Shown here: piece after piece, positions 1 through 4,659 of the stretch | How positions within the stretch are numbered: position 1 is the stretch's first letter | Layout of the letters: the number at the start of each line of letters is the position of its first letter | Assembly: GCA_041685075.1 (NCBI GenBank) | Contig: JAWLGN010000229.1 | Location: 1 to 8,796, forward strand | Direction: 5' to 3' | Origin: JAMCRM01 sp041685075 | GTDB taxonomy: Bacteria > Acidobacteriota > Terriglobia > Bryobacterales > Bryobacteraceae | Length of the DNA stretch: 8,796 bases | Program-made: the position numbers and the translations under genes | The notes under the pieces: model-generated | Told to the model about the DNA's origin: nothing | Seen by the model: only the letters and a program-made list of their open reading frames with translations | Databases searched by the model: none

Positions 1-357
1 GCGGTTGCCCAGCCGGATGGCGGGCCAGACGCACTCCCGGATGACCGCCGCGGCCCATCGGCCGGAGCGCGGCAGGCCGCCCAGGGGCGCGCCCGGCAGT
101 ACGAAATCGTCCGCCAGTTCCGGCGGGCCGATGGCCGCGACCAGCCCCGCCTCGCGCGCCGAAGCTGCCGCGGCGGGCGCGTCCTGCGTTCCCGCCAGGT
201 CCCCCACCACGGCGAAGCCCGCCTGTTTCGCCTGTAGGGCGGCTTCCCGGCCCTGGGGCCACTCCACCACCAGGCAATTCACAGGGCTTCCGCGCAGTCC
301 GGCCGGCGGCTCCTTCCCCCGCCAGCGCGCCGGCACCCACCGCGCATCGAACGCCAT
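1..357 (-). CDS. Hypothetical protein, N-terminal part (cut by left edge)
   Basis: An open frame of 119 codons starts at ATG 357-355 and runs without a stop off the left edge, so only the N-terminus is present. It begins MAFDARWVPARW and continues with PVNCLVVEW, ALQAKQAGFAVVGDLAG and AREAGLVAAIG. That alternation of hydrophobic strands and Ala-rich helices would suit an alpha/beta or TIM-barrel fold, but this is only an impression. I see no signal peptide or membrane segment, so it is probably cytoplasmic. The start lies 1 bp past the stop of the GH2 gene, with a GGAG about 9 nt upstream, which suggests translational coupling and the same transcript. By context it may handle the same substrate as the GH2 enzyme. 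I do not recognise the family and assign no function. I am fairly sure it is a real gene, because the frame is open throughout and the junction is tight. Confidence 0.6.
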   Translation of the reverse strand, partial: MAFDARWVPARWRGKEPPAGLRGSPVNCLVVEWPQGREAALQAKQAGFAVVGDLAGTQDAPAAAASAREAGLVAAIGPPELADDFVLPGAPLGGLPRSGRWAAAVIRECVWPAIRLGNR

Positions 358-358
358 C

Positions 359-2170
359 TCAGTTCGCTCCAACGGCCGCGGCGCGATCCCCGGAGATCAG
401 CGCGCGGTGCAAGGCCGCGAGTTTCGCGGCGTCGAACTTCACCACCTTCCGGTCATACGTCATGAGGCCGTTCACTTCGCCCTCCACGTCGGTGGTCTGG
501 GTATAGACAGCCGCGGCCAGGCCCTTGGCCACCAGCGGCCGGAGCGCCGCGATCAGCTCCTCGTAGGCCGACTGCAGCTCCGCGCGCGACTGCAGGTTGC
601 GGTATCCCCAGTTGCGCTTGTTCCACCACAGGTGACCTTCGAGCGGCAGCCCCAGGCCGCCGAATTCGCCCAGCACGGAGACCCGCCGCGGCTCGGGCGG
701 AAACATATCCGGCCCCGGATACTTGTGCATGTCCTTCAGATCGCCCCAGCCGCGGTCTTCCCAGCCGCTCGGTCCCACTACCAGACGGGAGGGGTCGCCG
801 GCCTTCACCAGTTTGAGGATGTCGTTGGTGTCGTGCTGGCCCCAGCCTTCGTTAAAGGGCACCCAGGCGATGATGCTGGGGGAGTTCCCCAGGAAGCGCA
901 GCATGGCTTCCAGTTCGCGCCGGAAGACGGCCTTCTCTTCGGCGGTGAAAACGGCGTCGGCGGATGCGCCGCGCTTGACGTTCTTCTCCGGACCGCTGAA
1001 GCCGCTGGGCATGTCCTGCCATACCGCCAGCCCCAGCCGGTCGCACCAGTAATACCAGCGCGCCGGCTCTACCTTCACGTGCTTGCGGGCCATGTTGTAG
1101 CCCAGCTTGAGGGTCTGCTCGACGTCGAAGCGCAGGGCGGCATCGGTGGGGGCGGTATAGAGGCCGTCGGGCCACCAGCCCTGGTCGAGGGGCCCGATCA
1201 GAAACAACGGCCGGCCGTTCAGAAAAATACGGTTGAAGCCGTCCTCGGCGGCGCGAAACTCCACCTTCCGCATGCCGAAGTAGCTCTTGACGGTATCGCC
1301 TTCTTTCAGACGGACCTCCAGGTCGTAGAGCGCCGGGCTGCCGGGCGACCACAGCCGGGGATTCACCAGTTGCAGCGCCGCCTCGCGGCCGGTTGTGCCG
1401 GTCATGGTGGCGGCGGTGCGGCCGTCGATGCGCGCCGTGGCGGTGTAGGTGGTGGGGCGATTCGAGCGTACGGTGAGAAGCAGTTTGCCGCCGTCTACAT
1501 CGGGCACCATGCGCAGTTCGGAGATGTGCACGGCGGGGACGGCCTCCAGCCACACGGTGCGCCAGATGCCCGAAACGCCGGTGTACCAGATGCCCTTGGG
1601 TTCGAGCACCTGCTTGCCGCGGGGCTGGTTGCCCTCGCTGGTGGGGTCCCAGACCGCCACCACGACCTCCTGCGGCCCGGATCCCTTGAGCGCCTCGGTA
1701 ATGTCGAAGCGGAACGGATCGTAGCCGCCCTCGTGCACCCCTACGGAGCGGCCGTTGACGAAGACCTCCGCACGCCAGTCGACGGCCTCGAAGTGCAGCA
1801 GCAGGCGGCCGCCTCTTCCTAGCGGCGGGGGTGTGAAGGTGCGGCGGTACCACAGGCGCTCCTGCGGCGTGAGCGGGCGCTTCACGCCGGACAGGGCCGA
1901 TTCGATGGCAAAGGGCACCAGGATCTGGCCTTCGAAACGCTCCGGCCGGGCGGCGTCCTTGGGCGCCACCGCGTACTCCCAGAGCCCGTTCAAATTCACC
2001 CAGCGTTCGCGCTCCATCTGCGGGCGCGGATGTTCCGGCAGCGGACTGGCGGCGTCCACCTGCGCGGTCCAGGGGGTTGTCAGGGGGCCCTCGGCGGGTT
2101 TCCATTCCGCCGCTGCCGCCGCGCAGTTCACCAGGACGGCTCCGGCGGCCACGATTCGCAGGCATCTCAT
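359..2170 (-). CDS. Exported glycoside hydrolase family 2 protein (beta-galactosidase-like)
   Basis: This 603-residue protein has GH2 architecture: a signal peptide (about residues 1-21, Ala-rich cleavage region), a jelly-roll sugar-binding domain (about 55-210, with NGLWEYAV and WYRRTF), an Ig-like domain (about 211-305) and a catalytic TIM barrel (about 306-595). The acid/base glutamate is probably E441 in WVPFNEGWGQ, and the nucleophile probably E502 in LGEFGG. A YTQTTDVEGEVNGL segment at about 556-569 is typical of secreted GH2 enzymes of Bacteroidetes and Planctomycetes. GH2 enzymes are retaining beta-glycosidases (galactosidase, glucuronidase, mannosidase). The exact substrate cannot be read from sequence, and the protein is much shorter than E. 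coli LacZ. It acts in the periplasm or outside the cell on glycans. It follows the RidA-like gene after 52 bp and ends 1 bp before the next gene. The ATG at 2170-2168 fits the signal peptide; upstream there is only a weak AGGA/TAGG ribosome site. Confidence 0.9.
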   Translation of the reverse strand: MRCLRIVAAGAVLVNCAAAAAEWKPAEGPLTTPWTAQVDAASPLPEHPRPQMERERWVNLNGLWEYAVAPKDAARPERFEGQILVPFAIESALSGVKRPLTPQERLWYRRTFTPPPLGRGGRLLLHFEAVDWRAEVFVNGRSVGVHEGGYDPFRFDITEALKGSGPQEVVVAVWDPTSEGNQPRGKQVLEPKGIWYTGVSGIWRTVWLEAVPAVHISELRMVPDVDGGKLLLTVRSNRPTTYTATARIDGRTAATMTGTTGREAALQLVNPRLWSPGSPALYDLEVRLKEGDTVKSYFGMRKVEFRAAEDGFNRIFLNGRPLFLIGPLDQGWWPDGLYTAPTDAALRFDVEQTLKLGYNMARKHVKVEPARWYYWCDRLGLAVWQDMPSGFSGPEKNVKRGASADAVFTAEEKAVFRRELEAMLRFLGNSPSIIAWVPFNEGWGQHDTNDILKLVKAGDPSRLVVGPSGWEDRGWGDLKDMHKYPGPDMFPPEPRRVSVLGEFGGLGLPLEGHLWWNKRNWGYRNLQSRAELQSAYEELIAALRPLVAKGLAAAVYTQTTDVEGEVNGLMTYDRKVVKFDAAKLAALHRALISGDRAAAVGAN

Positions 2171-2222
2171 GCCTACTCATCCTACAATCCCGGCCGCCCC
2201 GGCGCCATCGGACCCGCGCCGC

Positions 2223-2651
2223 TTATTTATGCGCCGTAACCGTGATCTCCACCCGGGCGGTGGGCGCCGCCAGCTTGATATCCCCGATGGTGGTGCGGGC
2301 CGGCCGCGGCTCCTTGAAGTACTTCATGTAGACCGCGTTCATGCGCTGGAACAGCCCGATATCGGTGAGGTATACCTGCACAGAAACGACATCGTCGAAG
2401 CTCATGCCGGCTTCCTTCAATACCACCCCGATGTTGTCCAGGCACTGGCGCACTTCGGCCTCGAAGTTTTCCGGGATTTTGCCATTGGCGTCGTTGCCGA
2501 CGAACCCGGAGACGTAGAGCGTTCCGTTGGCCAGGATGCCGGGGCTGAAAGGCCTGCCGGCGGGAGTGCCCTTCGGCTGCACGGCCTTCCTTTCGGCCAG
2601 GCAGGAGAGGGCCAGCGTGAGGGTCAGGATAGCAATGGTCGGGATGCGCAT
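2223..2651 (-). CDS. RidA/YjgF/UK114-family protein with signal peptide
   Basis: This 142-residue protein has the whole RidA fold after a hydrophobic leader. The leader (1-19, MRIPTIAILTLTLALSCLA) looks like a Sec signal peptide with likely cleavage after A19. C17 is preceded by ALS, a poor lipobox. RidA proteins hydrolyse reactive enamine/imine intermediates to keto acids and ammonia. The arginine that binds the substrate carboxylate corresponds to R119 (PARTTI), and the conserved glutamate to E135 (VEITVTA). LYVSGFVG and AGMSFDDVVSVQVYLTD are also family-typical. Classical RidA is cytoplasmic, so an exported version must have a different job, perhaps acting on extracytoplasmic carbonyl/amine adducts or ligands. 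It starts 9 bp after the TlpA-like stop with no visible Shine-Dalgarno sequence, so it is probably translated by coupling. The family is certain; the activity is not. Confidence 0.88.
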   Translation of the reverse strand: MRIPTIAILTLTLALSCLAERKAVQPKGTPAGRPFSPGILANGTLYVSGFVGNDANGKIPENFEAEVRQCLDNIGVVLKEAGMSFDDVVSVQVYLTDIGLFQRMNAVYMKYFKEPRPARTTIGDIKLAAPTARVEITVTAHK

Positions 2652-2660
2652 GTTGCAAGC

Positions 2661-3170
2661 TTACAATAGCTTGCGTAGCGCAGTCTCGATGTCGGCCAAC
2701 TCGGTTTCTCCGATGAAGGAGGCGGCCTTGCGGCCGTCGCGCCCGTAGAGAAACAGGGCCGGCAGCGCGCCGCTCCAGCCCTCATCCACCGCGGTGATGA
2801 ACGCCTCGTCGCTCGAGGCGTTCTTGATGTACGCCGGCAGGGGCACGGCGTGGCTGCGGAGAAAGGCCCTGGCGTCGGGCTCCTCCTCCGGTTCGTCGGC
2901 CGAGACCGTCACCAGCACGAAGCCGCGCTCCCGCCACTTCTTTTCGAGCGCGACAAGGTGCGGCATCTCCTGGCGGCACGGCTCGCACCAGGTGGCCCAG
3001 AAATTTACCAGCACCACCTTGCCCCGGTTCGCCTGGAGCACCTTTCCGAAGCCCGCCTCGTCCATGGGGGTGAGCCGGTCGGCGTCGGCAGCCGGCATCA
3101 TCGGCGCGCACGCAACCAGGGCGAGGACAACCAGACCTCGCCCCACTACAGACAGTTCCCCTCTGCTCAC
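2661..3170 (-). CDS. TlpA-like thioredoxin, probable lipoprotein
   Basis: This 169-residue protein has a thioredoxin fold with the active site WATWCEPC (C62, C65) and a cis-proline at P137 in GALPALFLY, as in the TlpA/ResA family. Such proteins sit outside the cytoplasmic membrane and reduce disulfides, for example in cytochrome maturation or in recycling partner thiol enzymes. The leader VVLALVAC fits a lipobox (L-V-A-C21), so membrane anchoring is likely. The assigned start is GTG 3170-3168, 3 bp past the redoxin stop, but no ribosome site precedes it. An in-frame GTG at 3146-3144, preceded by GAGGGGA about 11 nt upstream, would give a shorter N-terminus that begins right at the signal sequence, and it may be the true start. 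The tight link to the redoxin suggests this protein keeps it reduced (inference). Confidence 0.87.
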   Translation of the reverse strand: MSRGELSVVGRGLVVLALVACAPMMPAADADRLTPMDEAGFGKVLQANRGKVVLVNFWATWCEPCRQEMPHLVALEKKWRERGFVLVTVSADEPEEEPDARAFLRSHAVPLPAYIKNASSDEAFITAVDEGWSGALPALFLYGRDGRKAASFIGETELADIETALRKLL

Positions 3171-3173
3171 TGT

Positions 3174-3752
3174 TTAACTGGTTGCGCCTTTGATGCGCTT
3201 GATCGTGCAGCCGAAGGCCTTGGTTTGAGCGGTCTCGACATTTTTGCCGGAAAGCAGCGCGTCGAGCGCCATCCGCAGGCCCTGCTTCTGAATGCGCGAC
3301 GGGTTGCGGGAATCGTCGATATAGCCGTGGTACCGGACGGCGCCCGCTTTGTCCACGACGAAAACTTCGGGAGTCACCTGCGCCGCAAAACGATCCGCCA
3401 CCGTGTTATTGGGATCCTTGTAGACGGTGAAGGCGAAGTTGTGTTTGCGGGCGTGCTCCCGGACCTCCTGGGCCGGTTCGCTGGAGTTGGAGTTGATGGC
3501 CACGAACTTCACGCCCTTCGAGGCGTAGTCCTTATACACCGCGTTCATGCGCTCGTTGTAGTCGTTGGAGATGGGGCACTGGGTGGCGATGAACATGATC
3601 ACGGTGAGATCGCCCTTCAGGGCGGACCATTGCACGCTCTTGCCGTCCAGGTCCTCGATTGTGAAGTCCGTTACCTTGGAACCCAGTTTGAAATCTTGCG
3701 CCCATGCGGCCGTGGCCACCAGCAGCGCAGCCGTAAGCAGTTGCTTCATCAT
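3174..3752 (-). CDS. Exported redoxin (AhpC/TSA-type thioredoxin fold, CPxS active site)
   Basis: This 192-residue protein has a Sec signal peptide (MMKQLLTAALLVATAAWA, then QDF) and a redoxin domain: KVTDFTIEDLDGK, FIATQCPISNDY, the cis-Pro region QVTPEVFVVD (P128) and GAVRYHGYIDD. The usual CxxC is CPIS here (C59, S62), so only one active-site cysteine remains. The only other cysteine is C182 in the C-terminal KAFGCTIKR. This is the peroxiredoxin-like pattern in which a remote cysteine may resolve the disulfide. The likely role is thiol-dependent peroxide or disulfide chemistry in the periplasm; the substrate is unknown. Two adjacent ATGs exist (3752 and 3749). The first is preferred because GGAGGG lies 6 nt upstream. 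The gene heads a tight cluster with the TlpA-like gene (3-bp gap) and follows a 111-bp region rich in inverted repeats. Confidence 0.88.
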   Translation of the reverse strand: MMKQLLTAALLVATAAWAQDFKLGSKVTDFTIEDLDGKSVQWSALKGDLTVIMFIATQCPISNDYNERMNAVYKDYASKGVKFVAINSNSSEPAQEVREHARKHNFAFTVYKDPNNTVADRFAAQVTPEVFVVDKAGAVRYHGYIDDSRNPSRIQKQGLRMALDALLSGKNVETAQTKAFGCTIKRIKGATS

Positions 3753-3758
3753 AATTCA

Positions 3759-3764
3759 CCCTCC
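3759..3764 (-). promoter_or_regulatory. Ribosome binding site of the redoxin gene
   Basis: GGAGGG on the minus strand lies 6 nt before ATG 3752-3750. It favours the first of the two adjacent ATG codons as the start. Confidence 0.7.
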
Positions 3765-3771
3765 GGAGCAT

Positions 3772-3786
3772 TGGGTTCAGAACCCA
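3772..3786. promoter_or_regulatory. 15-bp palindrome, possible operator
   Basis: TGGGTTC and GAACCCA form perfect 7-bp arms around a single central base, 19 nt upstream of the redoxin start codon on the minus strand. The one-base centre is too small for a hairpin loop unless the inner pairs open, so a dimeric regulator site is more likely than an RNA structure. No strong promoter hexamers are visible beside it; TGTATC (3792-3787 on the minus strand) is a weak -10 candidate just upstream. Function is inferred from symmetry only. Confidence 0.35.
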
Positions 3787-3797
3787 GATACAGGTTG

Positions 3798-3819
3798 GCC
3801 CCGCCCGAGAGGACGGGGC
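3798..3819. repeat. GC-rich inverted repeat (6-bp stem)
   Basis: GCCCCG (3798-3803) and CGGGGC (3814-3819) are perfect complements around a 10-nt loop. On the minus strand no T-run follows, so a classical terminator is not supported. It may be part of the control region ahead of the redoxin gene, or a chance repeat in GC-rich DNA. Confidence 0.3.
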
Positions 3820-3828
3820 GCCGTGTTT

Positions 3829-3862
3829 CCGGCCGCGTGCGAGGAAGCAGTGGTGCGGCCGG
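3829..3862 (-). terminator. Possible terminator hairpin after the carboxypeptidase-regulatory-like gene
   Basis: Perfect 8-bp arms CCGGCCGC (3829-3836) and GCGGCCGG (3855-3862) enclose an 18-nt loop. On the minus strand the hairpin begins 1 nt after the TAG stop at 3866-3864. Its position suits a terminator or a 3'-end stabilising structure. No U-tract follows, so intrinsic termination would be weak or unusual. Confidence 0.4.
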
Positions 3863-3863
3863 T

Positions 3864-4229
3864 CTACTTGGACAACTTTAGATTGATGACAGCTTTTCTG
3901 CGATTATCAAAGGAACTCAGCGTCCGGGTCGGGCTGCTGGCCCCCTGATGTTCGGCTTTGACCTCGTAATCCACGTCCGGACTGAGGCCGTGAAAATAGT
4001 ACGATCCCTTGTCGCGCGTTATGAAGGAACGAATTTGCAGCGTCTTGGTGTTCTTCAATTGCACCACCGCCCCGTTCACCGGTGCGTCCGCAACATCCGT
4101 TACGGTGCCCTGGAGGGTGCGGGTGGTGGCGTCGTCTCCCCGACGCTGGGCGACGGCGTTGGCCGCCGCCGCCACCAAGACGATCGCCAGTACCGCGGCG
4201 ATCTCGATCCTGAGAAGCTTTTTCGCCAT
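3864..4229 (-). CDS. Small exported carboxypeptidase-regulatory-like domain protein
   Basis: From ATG 4229-4227 the protein has 121 residues. It has a signal peptide or N-terminal anchor (MAKKLLRIEIAAVLAIVL, then an Ala-rich stretch ending NAVAQ) and one carboxypeptidase-regulatory-like (transthyretin-type beta-sandwich) domain. Family-typical segments are LQGTVTDVADAPVNGAVVQL, SFITRDKGSYYFHGLSPDVDY and the closing AVINLKLSK. Such domains are non-enzymatic and common in surface proteins of Acidobacteria and Bacteroidetes; here the domain stands alone. A longer reading from ATG 4256 adds nine residues (MERASIIWL). I prefer the inner start because the sequence between the two contains a consensus TATAAT only 7 nt before the inner ATG, and because the inner start gives a cleaner signal peptide with a basic N-region. 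The gene lies between the LysW-like gene and the redoxin. No partner can be named. Confidence 0.8.
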   Translation of the reverse strand: MAKKLLRIEIAAVLAIVLVAAAANAVAQRRGDDATTRTLQGTVTDVADAPVNGAVVQLKNTKTLQIRSFITRDKGSYYFHGLSPDVDYEVKAEHQGASSPTRTLSSFDNRRKAVINLKLSK

Positions 4230-4236
4230 TAACCAG

Positions 4237-4242
4237 ATTATA
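4237..4242 (-). promoter_or_regulatory. Consensus -10 box giving an almost leaderless transcript
   Basis: On the minus strand TATAAT is followed by 7 nt (CTGGTTA) and then ATG 4229-4227. The expected transcription start would fall at or within a base of the ATG, so the mRNA would be leaderless or nearly so. This agrees with the lack of a ribosome site there. No good -35 is present at 16-18 bp (the best are AACGTA-like). The box also lies inside the longer alternative reading frame, which argues against that start. Confidence 0.5.
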
Positions 4243-4271
4243 GACGCGCGCTCCATGCCATACGTTGCTCT

Positions 4272-4493
4272 TTAACGCCAGTCGTCGTCGAGTTCTTCCT
4301 GCTCCTCCTCTCCCTCGTCCAGGAAATCGTCATCGTCGTCGTCCTCGAGTTCGTCGGCGGACTCGAGTTCCAGCGGATCAGTGCTCACCACTTTGAGGTC
4401 GGCGCCGCACTCGTCGCAACTGATGGGATCGCCTTCATCTACGTCTTCTTCGTCCACATCGATTGCGCCGTCGCAGACGGGGCACGTCACCAT
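4272..4493 (-). CDS. LysW-like zinc-ribbon protein with acidic tail
   Basis: This is a 73-residue, very acidic protein. Residues 1-44 match the LysW/zinc-ribbon plan: MVTCPVCDGAI, EGDPISCDECGADLKVVS and DPLELE. Four cysteines (C4, C7, C26, C29) would bind zinc. LysW is the amino-group carrier protein of lysine/arginine biosynthesis: its C-terminal Glu, in an EDWGE ending, is joined to alpha-aminoadipate or glutamate, and its acidic surface docks the pathway enzymes. Here the region after residue 45 is a long Asp/Glu run (six Asp at 51-56), and the protein ends DDDWR, without GE and without a C-terminal Glu. The carrier function is therefore doubtful, and a diverged zinc ribbon is the safer name. 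No lysine or arginine genes are nearby. The start is well supported by a GGGAGGA site 7 nt upstream and a good promoter. Confidence 0.82.
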   Translation of the reverse strand: MVTCPVCDGAIDVDEEDVDEGDPISCDECGADLKVVSTDPLELESADELEDDDDDDFLDEGEEEQEELDDDWR

Positions 4494-4500
4494 AGTGGTT

Positions 4501-4507
4501 TCCTCCC
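4501..4507 (-). promoter_or_regulatory. Ribosome binding site of the LysW-like gene
   Basis: GGGAGGA on the minus strand lies 7 nt before ATG 4493-4491. It is a strong site at ideal spacing and fixes the start. Confidence 0.75.
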
Positions 4508-4521
4508 TTGATTACACTACC

Positions 4522-4550
4522 TTTATACAGAACTCCGGGCAGCTTGCCAA
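4522..4550 (-). promoter_or_regulatory. Sigma70-type promoter of the LysW-like gene
   Basis: The minus strand has -35 TTGGCA (4550-4545), a 17-nt spacer and -10 TATAAA (4527-4522), each one mismatch from consensus. The predicted transcription start near 4515 leaves a 5' UTR of about 22 nt that contains the ribosome site. It is the best promoter in the window and probably also supplies transcript to the genes further left. Confidence 0.65.
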
Positions 4551-4586
4551 CAGTCGAAATCGAAGACTGTGAGGCGTTCCTCCGGC

Positions 4587-4610
4587 GGACAGCCGGACAG
4601 CCGGACGGCC
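4587..4610. repeat. Three tandem 8-bp repeats in the divergent promoter region
   Basis: GGACAGCC, GGACAGCC and GGACGGCC lie head to tail; the third copy differs by one base. They are between the two divergent promoters and end about 31 bp before the TATACT box of the plus-strand operon. They could be a regulator-binding array or a simple slippage product. Confidence 0.6.
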
Positions 4611-4641
4611 CCTCCACGCACCGGGGTTTTCCTTTTGTTGT

Positions 4642-4647
4642 TATACT
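4642..4647 (+). promoter_or_regulatory. Candidate -10 box of the plus-strand sugar operon
   Basis: TATACT (one mismatch from TATAAT) is 12 nt before ATG 4660, so transcription would start about 6 nt before the ATG. No -35 resembling TTGACA is found at 16-18 bp, and no Shine-Dalgarno sequence lies before the ATG. This suggests an activator-dependent promoter and a very short leader. Confidence 0.4.
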
Positions 4648-4659
4648 CTTGCTTCAGTT

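Noticed and set aside
5..1822. A 605-codon open frame on the plus strand opposite the GH2 gene
   Set aside because: It is antisense to a complete GH2 enzyme with both catalytic glutamates. Long antisense frames are expected in GC-rich genes, and its translation is low-complexity and shows no domain.
852..2180. A 442-codon minus-strand frame starting 10 bp upstream of the GH2 start
   Set aside because: It is an overlapping frame of the GH2 gene, Arg/Gly/Ala-rich with no recognisable motif.
2653..2666. Imperfect palindrome TTGCAAGCTTACAA at the TlpA/RidA junction
   Set aside because: It spans a stop/start junction in a tight operon and has one mismatched pair. It may be chance and no promoter lies next to it.
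4326..4343. GAC/GAT codon run resembling a trinucleotide microsatellite
   Set aside because: It encodes the acidic Asp stretch of the LysW-like protein, mixes GAC and GAT, and is short. It is better explained by selection for acidity than as a separate repeat element.
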